64,000 bases of DNA from Ancylobacter tetraedralis (lineage in GTDB: Bacteria > Pseudomonadota > Alphaproteobacteria > Rhizobiales > Xanthobacteraceae): NCBI RefSeq assembly GCF_014195655.1, contig NZ_JACICD010000012.1, forward strand, positions 1 to 64,000. Reading direction: 5' to 3'. Below, in pieces: positions 1 to 9,095 of the stretch. Every line of letters begins with the position of its first letter. The first letter of the stretch is position 1. Under the pieces are notes generated by a model. It had not been told where the DNA came from. It was given only the letters and a program-made list of their open reading frames with translations, and did no database searches. The translations under genes and the position numbers were made by a program.

Positions 1-230
1 ATCTTCGCCGGGGTCAGCGGTTCACCCGGCTTGCTCTGGAAATAGGAGCGGATGGTCTCCGCATCGACGCGACGGTTACCCTCGACCACGATCGACGGCG
101 CCGGCTGGACAACGGTGCCGGCGGATGCGGGATGGACGGCAAAAGCCCCGAACGCCACCACCAACGGAATCAACGCGAGTCGTACATAGTAAATAATCGA
201 TGCGATCCTGAACTTATACGCAGACGACAT
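1..230 (-). CDS. BamA/Omp85-like outer-membrane assembly protein, N-terminal fragment
   Basis: Only the first 76 codons lie in the window. They start at an ATG at 230 and run off the left edge. The translation has a basic N-terminus, a hydrophobic segment ending near an A-S-A motif (a Sec signal peptide), and then a segment containing IVVEGNRRVDAETIRSYF. That is the typical opening of POTRA domain 1 of BamA-family proteins, which fold and insert beta-barrels in the outer membrane. Because only POTRA 1 is visible, it could equally be a BamA paralogue or a two-partner-secretion-like Omp85 member. The long AT-rich leader upstream (231-660) is unlike a housekeeping bamA context and favours a paralogue, but this is weak inference. 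Confidence 0.65.
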   Translation of the reverse strand, partial: MSSAYKFRIASIIYYVRLALIPLVVAFGAFAVHPASAGTVVQPAPSIVVEGNRRVDAETIRSYFQSKPGEPLTPAK

Positions 231-828
231 CTTTATTCTCGACTCGCTATTAGGGATATATACTAAACAACTTTCGTATACGGCTTTGCACGGCCGCAAT
301 TTAGCGACGGATACTCACCTCCGATCCCAAAAAGATTGGAGTCAGGCGTTTCTCCTGCAGGGTTAGAGATAGCCCGACTCCAAGTTTGGTTGCGTTGTGA
401 TGAGGCTAACATCACAACTAATCCTCACTTTCTTGGCAGCGAAAGTCGAGTTAAGTTTCCTTTCTCAACATTTCAAATCATATACGAATAGTTATGTTGA
501 ATTTCTGAAAGAAAAAATCCTTACATGAGCCACGATTTTGCCAAAATAATTTCTTCATGAATTGGCTAATTTCTATTATGACATCGGAAATATAAATCTG
601 AAACGGCAATATTTTCAGCTTTATAGCTTCAGGAATCACTATTTATCTTTGTTTCCGATACGCGACGTCATCGGATCACGAGCAGGCAATGCCGCCACCT
701 ATGGCTCCAGCGACGGCCCGGCTTTCCGTCTCGCCGGTGAAGCTCCTCCCGGAGGATGCGCTGCGCTCAGCCCCGTGCCGACGTCGGCGCCCTCCCCGCA
801 GATCACCGGGGCCGGATCGGCCTCCCGT
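231..828. other. Gene-poor, AT-rich spacer
   Basis: Bases 231-660 are strikingly AT-rich for this genome, with runs of A/T and no credible reading frame on either strand. Bases 661-828 return to high GC but also show no gene I recognise. The AT-rich part presumably holds the promoter of the minus-strand BamA-like gene. No clear terminator with a T-run is visible after the RND pump stop at 829. The long open frame that crosses this spacer on the plus strand is antisense to the pump gene and is not counted as a gene. Confidence 0.6.
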
Positions 829-3800
829 TCAGCCAAGCCGTTCCCGTTTCGCGCGAAATGGCCGCGTGAGCAGGTCCATGAGATCGTCGATGAACGTGAA
901 TATGACGGGAATGACGAGGAGGCTCAGGACCGTCGAGGTCAGCAGCCCGCCGATCACGACGATGGCCATGGGTTGCCGGAAGCTCGAATCGCCGCCGCTC
1001 AAGCTCAAGGCAACGGGCAGCATGCCGCACCCCATCGCGATCGTGGTCATCACGATGGGCCGCGCCCGCTTGTGACAGGCGTCCACGAGGGCTTCGAACC
1101 GTGGCATGCCGCCCCGCCTGGCCATGATGGCGTATTCGACCAAGAGAATGGAGTTCTTCGTCACCACTCCCATCAGCATGAGCAGTCCGATGACCGCCGG
1201 CATGGAGAAGCTCGTACCGGTAATCACCAGCGGCAGAAGTGCTCCGCCGAGCGACAGCGGCAGTGCCATGAGGATCGTCAGTGGCTGGAGGAAATCGTGG
1301 AAGAGAAGCACCAACACGGCATAGATACAGAAGACGCCGATCGCCATGGCGATGCCGAAGCTCTCGAACAATTCGGAACTGCGCTGCAACTCCCCCTGCT
1401 CCACGAGATGGACGCCTTGCGGCAGGTCCTTCAGCGCCGGCAATGCCTGGGCCTGCCCGTTGACATCGCCAAGTGTGCGACCGTTGAGTTCGACCGAAAG
1501 GGTGATGTTGCGCGATCGGTCGATGCGATTGATCTCCGATGGGCTGCCGCCGAGCCGAAAGTCCGCGATCGAGCCGAGTTCGACGCTGCCATTCGTTCCG
1601 GCCACACGCAGATTCGCGATATCGTCCAGCGCCGCACGGTTTTGCGGATGCAGTCTCACGCGGATCGGCACCTGCCGCTGCGGCAGATTGAGCTTCGCCA
1701 TCGAGGATGAATAGTCGCCGTTCGTCGCCACGCGAACGGCTTCGGAAATGGTTTCCGATGTGACGCCAAGAGCCGCCGCGCGTGCGAAATCCGGCACGAT
1801 CTGGATCTCGGGCGCCTGGAGCGATGCGCTGGACGTCACCGCTCCAATGCCCGGGAGAGTGCGCAACTGCTCTTCAAGAGCGCTGCCGACCTGATCGAGG
1901 GTGTCGGCATCGTCGCTGGCAAGCGTTATCTCCAGTGTGGTTCCATTGCCGCCTGTTCCGACTTCCACGCGGACACCCGGGAGAACGGCCAGGGCCTGTC
2001 GAACATCGTTTTCGATCTCGGACTGTTTCCGATCGCGGTCGCCGATCGGCTTCAGATCGACGACGAGCGTGGCGGATGTAACGTCGCTGGTCGTGGTGGA
2101 GCTCGGGCCGCCCCCCGACGAGGCACTTCCGACGGCAACATACACGCGGGTGATGTCCGGCAGCTTTGCAAGCACGGCGGCAGCCCGGCGCGCCATCGCA
2201 TCCGTCTGCTCGATCGTGCTGCCGGGCGGCAACGTCAGGGTGACTTTCGTCTGCGCATCGTCGGAAGCCGGCAGAAAGCCAGACTTGAGAAAGGGAATCG
2301 TCGACAGGGACAGCCCGAGGAAGACGCAGACGCCGAGAACCGTCAGCTTTCGGCGATGCAGGCAGGCCTTCATGAGCGCCATGTAGGCGCGCATGATCCG
2401 GCCATCCTTCTCCTCGACCGGATGCGGTTTCATCATGAACGCCGCCATCATCGGCGTCAGGAGGCGGGCCACCAGCAGCGAGGCGAGAACCGCCACGGCC
2501 GCCGTCACACCGAACTGACGGAAAATAAGACCGGGAATGCCGCTCATGAAGGCGGTCGGCAGAAACACCGCGACAAGCGTGAAGGTCGTCGCAATCACCG
2601 CAAGGCCGATCTCGTCGGCGGCCTCGAGCGCCGCATCCACGGCTGACTTGCCCATTTGCAGGTGACGCGCGATGTTCTCGACTTCAACGATCGCATCGTC
2701 GACCAGGATGCCGACCACCAGGGACAGCGCGAGCAGCGTCACGGTGTTCAAGCTGAAATCGGCAAAATACATGGCGAGGAAGGTCGGGATCACCGACAGC
2801 GGCAGAGCCAGCGCGGACAGGAAGGTGGCCCGTACGTCGCGCAGGAAAAGCCAGACCACGACGACGGCAAGGAGCGCACCCTCATAGAGCATCTGCATCG
2901 ACCCGTCGTAGTTCTCGATGATCGGCCCGACCGTGCTGTAGGCCTCATCGATTTCCACATCGGGGTTTGCGGCCGCGAATTTCTGTATCGCGGCTTTGAT
3001 GTCGGCCGCGACGCCGGTGTCCGAAAAGCCATTCGACCGCTTGATTTCAACGCCGATGACCGGCTGTGCATCGAGATAGGCCAGAGAGGAGCGATCCGAA
3101 AAGCTGTCCGTGACCGTGCCGATCTCGTCGAGGCGGACGAGCGTGCCGCTGGGCAGCGGGATTGCCAGCGACTTCAGATCCTCCACCGATGCGACGGCGC
3201 CCAACGTCCGGATGGTCTGCCTGCCGCCTCCCACCTCGCCGCGCCCTCCCGAACTGTCGGCCTGAACCGATTTCAGGCGCGAGGAGACCGCCGCCGCCGT
3301 GACCCCCATCGAGCCCATGACGTCGGGATCGAGGTCGACATGCACTTCGCGATCGACGCCGCCGATGCGACTGACGCCGCCCACGCCGGAGACGGAGAGC
3401 AAGGCCTTGGTCATGTCGTTGTCGACAAACCAGGAAAGCTCCGTCTCGTTCAGCCGCGTCGAGCGGACGGCATAGGTGATGAGCGCGGATCCCTGCACCG
3501 TCACCTTCGTCACGCTGGGCGATTCCATCTGGGACGGCAGATCCTCGGTGCTGTCCACCGCATTGCGGACTTCGTTCAGCGCTTCCTCGCTGTTCTTCTC
3601 CAGCCGAAAGGAAACACTGATCGAGACCAGACCGTCCGTGATCGTCGTGGTGATATGGTCCAGAAGGTTCAGCGAGGCGAGATTGTCCTCGATCTTCCGG
3701 GCGACTTCGGTCTCCAGCTGCGAAGGGGCGGCCCCCTCCAGCGAGGCGGTGATCTTGACCGTCGGCAGGTCCATGTCGGGAAAATTCTGGACCGGGAGCC

Positions 3801-3891
3801 GATGGAAGGCGAGGAGGCCGCCCACCGTCAGAAGGGCGAACAGCAGGATGGCGGGGACCGGGTTGCGGATCGACAGGGCGGAGACGTTCAT
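829..3891 (-). CDS. RND efflux pump, inner-membrane transporter (HAE1/AcrB-type)
   Basis: This 1020-residue protein is the proton-driven inner-membrane subunit of a tripartite efflux pump. Length and layout match the HAE1 branch: a first TM helix near residues 10-30, a large periplasmic loop, and a TM4 with the paired acidic residues of the proton relay (GILVDDAIVEVEN, about residue 397). The second half repeats the arrangement, and its relay lysine is in GVVTKNSILLVEYA. The start ATG overlaps the adaptor stop by 4 nt (ATGA), so the two are translationally coupled. It is last in the order outer-membrane factor, adaptor, pump. Substrate class (drugs, solvents, bile-like compounds) cannot be told from sequence; the DD...K relay argues against a pure metal-ion (CusA-type) pump. 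Confidence 0.93.
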   Translation of the reverse strand: MNVSALSIRNPVPAILLFALLTVGGLLAFHRLPVQNFPDMDLPTVKITASLEGAAPSQLETEVARKIEDNLASLNLLDHITTTITDGLVSISVSFRLEKNSEEALNEVRNAVDSTEDLPSQMESPSVTKVTVQGSALITYAVRSTRLNETELSWFVDNDMTKALLSVSGVGGVSRIGGVDREVHVDLDPDVMGSMGVTAAAVSSRLKSVQADSSGGRGEVGGGRQTIRTLGAVASVEDLKSLAIPLPSGTLVRLDEIGTVTDSFSDRSSLAYLDAQPVIGVEIKRSNGFSDTGVAADIKAAIQKFAAANPDVEIDEAYSTVGPIIENYDGSMQMLYEGALLAVVVVWLFLRDVRATFLSALALPLSVIPTFLAMYFADFSLNTVTLLALSLVVGILVDDAIVEVENIARHLQMGKSAVDAALEAADEIGLAVIATTFTLVAVFLPTAFMSGIPGLIFRQFGVTAAVAVLASLLVARLLTPMMAAFMMKPHPVEEKDGRIMRAYMALMKACLHRRKLTVLGVCVFLGLSLSTIPFLKSGFLPASDDAQTKVTLTLPPGSTIEQTDAMARRAAAVLAKLPDITRVYVAVGSASSGGGPSSTTTSDVTSATLVVDLKPIGDRDRKQSEIENDVRQALAVLPGVRVEVGTGGNGTTLEITLASDDADTLDQVGSALEEQLRTLPGIGAVTSSASLQAPEIQIVPDFARAAALGVTSETISEAVRVATNGDYSSSMAKLNLPQRQVPIRVRLHPQNRAALDDIANLRVAGTNGSVELGSIADFRLGGSPSEINRIDRSRNITLSVELNGRTLGDVNGQAQALPALKDLPQGVHLVEQGELQRSSELFESFGIAMAIGVFCIYAVLVLLFHDFLQPLTILMALPLSLGGALLPLVITGTSFSMPAVIGLLMLMGVVTKNSILLVEYAIMARRGGMPRFEALVDACHKRARPIVMTTIAMGCGMLPVALSLSGGDSSFRQPMAIVVIGGLLTSTVLSLLVIPVIFTFIDDLMDLLTRPFRAKRERLG

Positions 3892-4967
3892 TGCACCTCT
3901 CCCTCGATCCTGACGAGGGCCTTGTCCGCGAGAAAGGCCCCGCCGGATTTCACCACCGAAGCGGCTTCATCCAGGCCGGACAGGATCTCCACCTCGCCCG
4001 CTTTGCGCCGGCCGATCTCGATACGGACGCGCGTGACCCGCCTGTCTTTGTCGACGGTAAAAAGGTAGTTGATGCCATCGCGAAAGACGAGGGCCGACTC
4101 CGGCACCGCGAGTGCCCGCGTGGTCTGGAGCTCGATATAGCCTGTCACGTACAGGCCCACGGGCGGATGAGCTTCCGCCGGGAGCGTGACATAGACGACG
4201 GCGCGTCCTGTGTCGGTGCTGACAGTCGGCCCGACCAACCGGACCTGGCCTTCGATACGCGTATCGCCAGCGCCGAGTATGACGGCCGTCAAGCCCTCCT
4301 TGATGCGCGGGAGATAGCGAGCCGAGACCTCAGCCTGCCACTCGATGCGCTGCTGGCGGATCAGGCGGAAAAGCTCGGTGCCCGAGGAGACCACCGCGCC
4401 GAGCTGCGCAGAGCGGGACGTGATCACCCCATCATCGGCCGCGACGATCGTCGTCTGATTGAGTTTGATCCTCTGGCTCTCGAGCGTCGCTTCGGCCGAT
4501 TTCACGTCGGCCGTCGCCGTCTGCTCCGTGATGAGGTATTCAGTCGCCTTTTCATCCGACAGGGCCCCGCTGCCCTGCAGTTTTCGAACACGCTCGGCAT
4601 TCGACTTGGCCTTGGCGAGATTGGCCTTTGCCGTCTCGAGCGCGGCTTCTTCCTTCAGCAGATCCGCCCGGACGGACTCTTGGGCCAGTTGGACCAGCAC
4701 TTGCCCCTTTGAGACGACCGAGCCGACTTCGGCGAGAACATCGGTGATGCGCAGGCCGCTGATCTCCGAGGCAATGATCGCTTCGTGCCAGGGCCGTAGC
4801 CAGCCGCTCGCGGGCACGGTCTCAGGCCATTGATGTTCCACAGGCTTTACAACGGATACGGTCAGGGCCGGCGCCTCCGTCCGCTCCTGCGCGCCGGAAG
4901 GCCGGCAGACGGAGACAAGGCCCGCCACGACGAACACGGCAGCGAGCAAGTTCATGGTCCGCCGCAT
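3888..4967 (-). CDS. RND efflux periplasmic adaptor (membrane fusion protein)
   Basis: This 359-residue AcrA/MexA-type adaptor links the RND pump to an outer-membrane channel. The N-terminus is a signal peptide with no obvious lipobox cysteine at the cleavage region. The first lipoyl half lies around residues 55-95 (VLAEVGSVVSKGQVLVQL), followed by an alpha-helical hairpin rich in A/E/K (about 95-165), the second lipoyl half (TTIVAADDGVITSRSAQLGAVVSSG), a beta-barrel and the membrane-proximal domain. The ATG overlaps the stop of the upstream outer-membrane factor by one base (TGATG), and its own stop overlaps the pump start by four. One polycistronic message is therefore expected. Confidence 0.92.
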   Translation of the reverse strand: MRRTMNLLAAVFVVAGLVSVCRPSGAQERTEAPALTVSVVKPVEHQWPETVPASGWLRPWHEAIIASEISGLRITDVLAEVGSVVSKGQVLVQLAQESVRADLLKEEAALETAKANLAKAKSNAERVRKLQGSGALSDEKATEYLITEQTATADVKSAEATLESQRIKLNQTTIVAADDGVITSRSAQLGAVVSSGTELFRLIRQQRIEWQAEVSARYLPRIKEGLTAVILGAGDTRIEGQVRLVGPTVSTDTGRAVVYVTLPAEAHPPVGLYVTGYIELQTTRALAVPESALVFRDGINYLFTVDKDRRVTRVRIEIGRRKAGEVEILSGLDEAASVVKSGGAFLADKALVRIEGEVQ

Positions 4968-6274
4968 CAGAGACTATTTCCTTGTATCTGTGATCGGCCC
5001 ACCGGCACGGGACTGGAGGGGGCATCCCAGCCACCACCCGGAGCCTGGTAGGGTGCGATCCAGTAACGGACCGCGTCCCGCCGGATTTCGATGAGCGGGA
5101 TTTCCGAAGACGGCGCCGCGCGGCGCGCCTCTTCGCGATCGAGCAGGCTGACGCCGCCCGCGCGCCAGTTCTTGTCGACCGAGTTGAAATAGGTGCGGTA
5201 GTTGCGGGCGGCACTGCCGGCATCGCCGATCCGACGGCGGGTGCCGTCGGTGCGCAACAGCGCCGTCTGGACTTCGGCGACCGCGCTCAGGACCCCGGAC
5301 TTGTAATTGGCGGCGGCCGTATCATGGTCGGCGATCGCCCGCATTACCGTGGCGCGACGCGATCCGCCGTCGAAAAGGGGGATCGTCAATGTGGGACCGA
5401 ACGACCATGGCAAGGCGGCTCCGGTCAGAGTCGAACTGTTGATGGCCACCGAGCCTGCGAGGCTCAGGCTCGGGTAGAGATCGGCTTTCGCCGCGACGAC
5501 CTCGGCGGCGGACGCAGCAATCTCGCGTTCGAGCGCACCAATGTCCGGGCGCTGCCGCAGCGCCTGCGCGGGCAGCGTCGACGAGGAGGATACCGCGCGG
5601 GCTCGTGCAAGGGCGAGGTCCGCCGAGGACGTCAGGCCGGACGCGGCCGCAATCTCGGTCGCCCGGATGGTTTCGCGCGGCGATGCCAGTTCGACGCTGT
5701 AGGCATTCTCAAGCTGGCGGCAGGCCCGATACTGCACATAATAATCCGCCACCTCGGCGGCCAGCGAGACTCGCGCGTCATACCAGTCGTCAATCCGCCC
5801 TTGAACCCGAAGCCCGGCCGCGTCGCTCGTCTGCCGGTTCTTGCCGAACAGGTCGATTTCCCACGAAGCATCAAGTCCCCCGCTTGACAGCATTGCGGCG
5901 CCAACCCTGTTGGCGGCATCGCCATTGGTGGCGGAGCGTGTGACGGCGGCCGAACCGTCGAGGACTGGAAACAGATTGGCCTTCGCGGAAGCCAGCGTCG
6001 CCCGGGCTCTCTCCATGTCCGCCGCGGCAGAGGCGACGGTGGGGGTGCCTTCCTGCGCAAGGCCGATGAGGGTAACGAGCAAGAGACCGCCGAATGTCCC
6101 CCACCACGCCACCCGTTCGGACGACTTGCCGTCGTGCGGCAGGGCGACAAGCCACCCGTCCGAGAGCTTGACGTCGGCCGGCCGAAGCGCCGGGAATGTC
6201 GCGCCGCCCGACAGGCACAGGCTGACGTCGATCAACGCCAGCGAGGCAAACGTCGTCTCGAAGACTGAACTCAT
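4967..6274 (-). CDS. RND-associated outer-membrane factor (OprM/NodT family), apparently internally deleted
   Basis: The 435-residue protein belongs to the OprM/NodT family that forms the exit duct of RND pumps. Conserved family stretches are visible: a WWGTFG region near residue 57, helical repeats with ATLASAKANLFP, DASWEIDLFGK, and QALRQRPDIGALEREIAAS. Two features are abnormal. Between ADLALARARAVSSSSTLPA and QALRQRPDI the usual stretch of roughly 55-60 residues (end of one coiled-coil strand plus the barrel-proximal loop) is missing, with LPA at the junction. The N-terminus also lacks the usual A-G-C lipobox; a cysteine occurs at residue 20 in a poor context. The C-terminal VSLLD...YQAPGGGW block is diverged too. 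Its position first in the efflux operon is normal. Function may be impaired. Confidence 0.82.
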   Translation of the reverse strand: MSSVFETTFASLALIDVSLCLSGGATFPALRPADVKLSDGWLVALPHDGKSSERVAWWGTFGGLLLVTLIGLAQEGTPTVASAAADMERARATLASAKANLFPVLDGSAAVTRSATNGDAANRVGAAMLSSGGLDASWEIDLFGKNRQTSDAAGLRVQGRIDDWYDARVSLAAEVADYYVQYRACRQLENAYSVELASPRETIRATEIAAASGLTSSADLALARARAVSSSSTLPAQALRQRPDIGALEREIAASAAEVVAAKADLYPSLSLAGSVAINSSTLTGAALPWSFGPTLTIPLFDGGSRRATVMRAIADHDTAAANYKSGVLSAVAEVQTALLRTDGTRRRIGDAGSAARNYRTYFNSVDKNWRAGGVSLLDREEARRAAPSSEIPLIEIRRDAVRYWIAPYQAPGGGWDAPSSPVPVGRSQIQGNSL

Positions 6275-6320
6275 GCACCGCCCGGATTATCGACAAGTCT
6301 CCCTGTCGGTAGCGGCTCGG

Positions 6321-6349
6321 GCGTTAAGTGCGGTCAAGCGTGCGTTAAG
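6321..6349. promoter_or_regulatory. Three tandem GTYAAG half-sites, probable OmpR-type operator
   Basis: In the 147-bp divergent region between the efflux operon and the response regulator, GTTAAG occurs at 6323-6328, GTCAAG at 6333-6338 and GTTAAG at 6344-6349. The spacings are 10 and 11 bp, one helical turn each, in the same orientation. Direct repeats at one-turn spacing are the classical target layout of OmpR/PhoB-family regulators, and such a regulator is encoded immediately downstream. The simplest reading is autoregulation together with control of the RND operon. Confidence 0.55.
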
Positions 6350-6421
6350 ATAGGTAAAATCCCCTGTCACGCCATTATTTTTCTGTATGGCTTTGTCTCG
6401 GGCGAATGACGGGCTCTCGGG

Positions 6422-7111
6422 ATGACAAAGGTTCTTCTGATTGACGACGACGTCGATCTCACCATGCTCCTGCAGGAGTATCTCACCGAGGACGGCTTCC
6501 AGGTCACGGCCACCGAAGACGGGCGCACCGCGATCGCCCAGGCCGCAGCCAATGCCGTCGACATCATCGTCCTCGACATCATGATGCCGCGCATGAATGG
6601 CATCGACGTACTGCAACGGATCCGTCGGTTGAGCCCGGTTCCCGTCCTGATGCTGACGGCCAAGGGCGACGATGTCGATCGAATTGCCGGGCTCAATCTC
6701 GGCGCCGACGATTATGTGTCGAAGCCATGCTCGCCCGGCGAGCTCGCCGCGCGTCTGAGAGCGATCCTGCGCCGCTCGGGCGCGTCAGGCGCCGGAACCG
6801 TGCAGGACGGGCTGCGCGCTGGCGAACTCGTCATGCACCCAGGGACTCGCGTTGCGGAGTGGCGCGGCCAGCCGCTTGAACTCACCGGCACCGAATTCAG
6901 CCTGCTCGAAGTTCTTGCCCGCCATGCCGGCCAGCTCGTGTCGAAACAGGACATCTCGAAGCATGTGTTCGGCCGGCCCCTGATGGCGTTCGATCGGCGG
7001 ATTGACGTTCACGTGAGCAGCGTGCGCCAGAAGCTTGGCATGCGGGAGGACGGCCAGTCCTGGATCCAGTCGGTGCGCGGACATGGCTACCAGCTCCTGC
7101 AGGATCGCTGA
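6422..7111 (+). CDS. OmpR/CpxR-family response regulator
   Basis: This 229-residue regulator has a receiver domain (about 1-115) with the acidic triad D8-D9-D10, phospho-acceptor D52 in VLDIMMP, T79 and K101, followed by a winged-helix DNA-binding domain (GTEFSLLEVLARHAGQLVSKQDI ... VHVSSVRQKLG ... VRGHGYQL). It is nearest in style to CpxR, an envelope-stress regulator. The stop overlaps the kinase start by one base (TGATG). Divergence from the RND operon, with three half-sites in between, makes efflux the likely target. Confidence 0.93.
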   Translation: MTKVLLIDDDVDLTMLLQEYLTEDGFQVTATEDGRTAIAQAAANAVDIIVLDIMMPRMNGIDVLQRIRRLSPVPVLMLTAKGDDVDRIAGLNLGADDYVSKPCSPGELAARLRAILRRSGASGAGTVQDGLRAGELVMHPGTRVAEWRGQPLELTGTEFSLLEVLARHAGQLVSKQDISKHVFGRPLMAFDRRIDVHVSSVRQKLGMREDGQSWIQSVRGHGYQLLQDR

Positions 7112-8439
7112 TGCGCGGCCTGTTCTGGAAGTTCTTCTCCATCATCTGGCTGACGATGGCGGCGTCGATCGCCGGGCTGTTCATTATCGGCAGGCTGATC
7201 GACGCGGTTCCCTTCTCGCAGGAACTGCTGCGTCAGCAGCAACTCGTCGCCTTGGACACAGCCGCCCGGCTGCTGGAGCAGGAAGGGACGGAGGCCGCGC
7301 AAGCCTACCTGCGTGCCGCGGCGGCCGTGGCGCAGCCGGTTCACCTGTCCATCACCAACCTTGGCGCGGCCACCGAATGCGTGAAGGGCGATGCGCAGCA
7401 TGTGCGCAGCGTCCTTGTCGGCGAGAGCTGCATGCGCGTCACGCTCATCGCGCAGGAACCGGGCGTCATTGAAGAAACCTGGCCGAAACTGATGCCCTGG
7501 GCATCGGCGTTGATCGCAAGCGCCGTCGCCGCTTTTGCGCTGGCCCGTTATCTCATTCGCCCCGTCGGCCATATCCGCCGTGGGCTGAGCGCTCTCGCGC
7601 GGGGTCAGTTCGACGTGCGCATCGGCGACAAGATGCGTGGCCGAAAGGACGAAGTGGCGGCTCTCGCTCATGATTTCGACGTCAGCGCCGCCCGGCTGCA
7701 GGCCCTGCAGGAGGTTCAGCAGCGGCTGTTCCACGATATCTCCCACGAACTCCGCTCGCCCCTGTCGCGTCTTCAGGCCGCCATCGGGGTCCTCCGGCAG
7801 AATCCGGCGAGGCTCGACACCATGATGGACCGCATGGATCGGGAGATCGAGCGTATCGATGGCCTGGTCAGCGGGATTCTCACCCTCGCCCGATTGGCGG
7901 GCGGCTCCGATGGGGGTGAGGTGCAGACCCTGGACGTCATGGATCTTGTAAACGAGATCGTCGATGACGCCTCCTTCGAGGGGCAGGCGCGCGGCATGTC
8001 CATATCTCACGAGGGAGTCGGGACATTTGTTGCGGAGGTCGACGGGGAGCTGATCTATCGCGCCCTGGAAAACGTGATCCGCAACGCGTTGAAATATTCG
8101 CCGGATAACTCGCAGGTTTCCGTTCATTCCCGCATTTTCGGCGAGACCCTTCGCCTGACGATCGTGGATGAGGGATCGGGAGTGCCCGCGCCGGATCTGG
8201 AGCGGATATTCCAGCCCTTCTCGCGCGGAAGCGATGCGGTCGCGCGGGATGGCTATGGCTTGGGCCTGGCCATCACGAAACGAGCGGTCGAGGCGCATGG
8301 CGGCCGGGTCAGCGCGTCATTGGCGGCCTGCGGCGGGCTGGAAGTAATATTGGAAATTCCGCGAACGGCGGGAACCGGAGGCCCGGCTGTCTCGCCGCAC
8401 CCTCGAATGGCCGATGCAGGTCATGGCGAGCGATCCTAG
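7111..8439 (+). CDS. Membrane sensor histidine kinase (CpxA-like)
   Basis: The 442-residue kinase partners the preceding regulator. TM1 is at about 8-28, a short periplasmic sensor at about 30-125 contains two cysteines (in ATECVKG and GESCMRV) that could form a disulfide, and TM2 is at about 128-150. A HAMP domain (RPVGHIRRGLSALARGQFD) follows. H212 in the H-box LFHDISHELRSPLSRLQ is the phosphorylation site. The ATPase domain shows N (ENVIRNALKYSP), G1 (DEGSGVP) and G2 (GYGLGLAI) boxes. Envelope-stress or toxic-compound sensing upstream of efflux is an inference from context. Confidence 0.92.
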   Translation: MRGLFWKFFSIIWLTMAASIAGLFIIGRLIDAVPFSQELLRQQQLVALDTAARLLEQEGTEAAQAYLRAAAAVAQPVHLSITNLGAATECVKGDAQHVRSVLVGESCMRVTLIAQEPGVIEETWPKLMPWASALIASAVAAFALARYLIRPVGHIRRGLSALARGQFDVRIGDKMRGRKDEVAALAHDFDVSAARLQALQEVQQRLFHDISHELRSPLSRLQAAIGVLRQNPARLDTMMDRMDREIERIDGLVSGILTLARLAGGSDGGEVQTLDVMDLVNEIVDDASFEGQARGMSISHEGVGTFVAEVDGELIYRALENVIRNALKYSPDNSQVSVHSRIFGETLRLTIVDEGSGVPAPDLERIFQPFSRGSDAVARDGYGLGLAITKRAVEAHGGRVSASLAACGGLEVILEIPRTAGTGGPAVSPHPRMADAGHGERS

Positions 8440-9095
8440 GTTCGCCAATTCAGGAGCGGCAGCCCGCTTTCCTCGTCCAGACCCATCCGCCGCATGACCT
8501 CGCCCCTCACCGCCTCCGCCGGGCCGCCAACCATACCGGGCGAGCCGCGAGCACCCGATCGAAGTCGTTCACCACCCAATGCACGCACCGTCAGCGTGAA
8601 ATTCAGTATATTAGAAAAGCATACTAGACAAAAATCCATAGAATATAATTCGAAACAAATAATTACACGTCGAAATACCCATAAACACATTTCAATTTGA
8701 TCAAATTTGAAAAGATTAATATTATATATCAGAGCATAAATATCTTTTTAATTTAACGGATTAGCCAAATGTAGAGAGATCAACGACCCTATTTCTGTCG
8801 CCTCGTCGCTCTCGGCATGAGGGGCGACGCCAAACAGCATGCGGGGTCCGTCAGTCATCGCGGACAGGCTTCCGCTCCGATGAATTGAACGCTGAGAATA
8901 TCGCACAGGAAATATCGAATCTATATGAAAATATATATATGACTCATCCGAAAAGAAAAATATCTTCAATATACATGCCATACTAATTAAAATTACTCCG
9001 AACTATTGCGGTCTTAGTCATTCGCCTCGCGTTCAATCCCACTATTTCGATGGAAGGAAACGAGATGACGCGCCGACCGACCTACGGAGCATGCA
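8440..9095. other. AT-rich spacer between the kinase and the tolC-like gene
   Basis: About 140 bp of normal-GC sequence (8440-8580) is followed by roughly 460 bp that is strongly AT-rich with poly-A/T runs, matching the composition of 231-660 on the other side of the efflux block. I see no credible gene. A minus-strand frame at 8440-8580 reads a protein-like ending (EVMRRMGLDEESGLPLLNW) that might be a decayed gene tail, but I cannot assign it. The promoter of the tolC-like gene must lie here. Its ribosome-binding site GGAG sits 6 bases before the ATG at 9096. Confidence 0.5.

Noticed and set aside
562-1710. A 382-codon plus-strand frame at the left end
   Set aside because: Antisense to the RND pump, with a Q/R/H-rich composition and no domain.
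8436-8690. An 84-codon minus-strand frame after the kinase
   Set aside because: The first half comes from AT-rich non-coding DNA. Only the last 30 residues look protein-like, and I cannot match them to a family.
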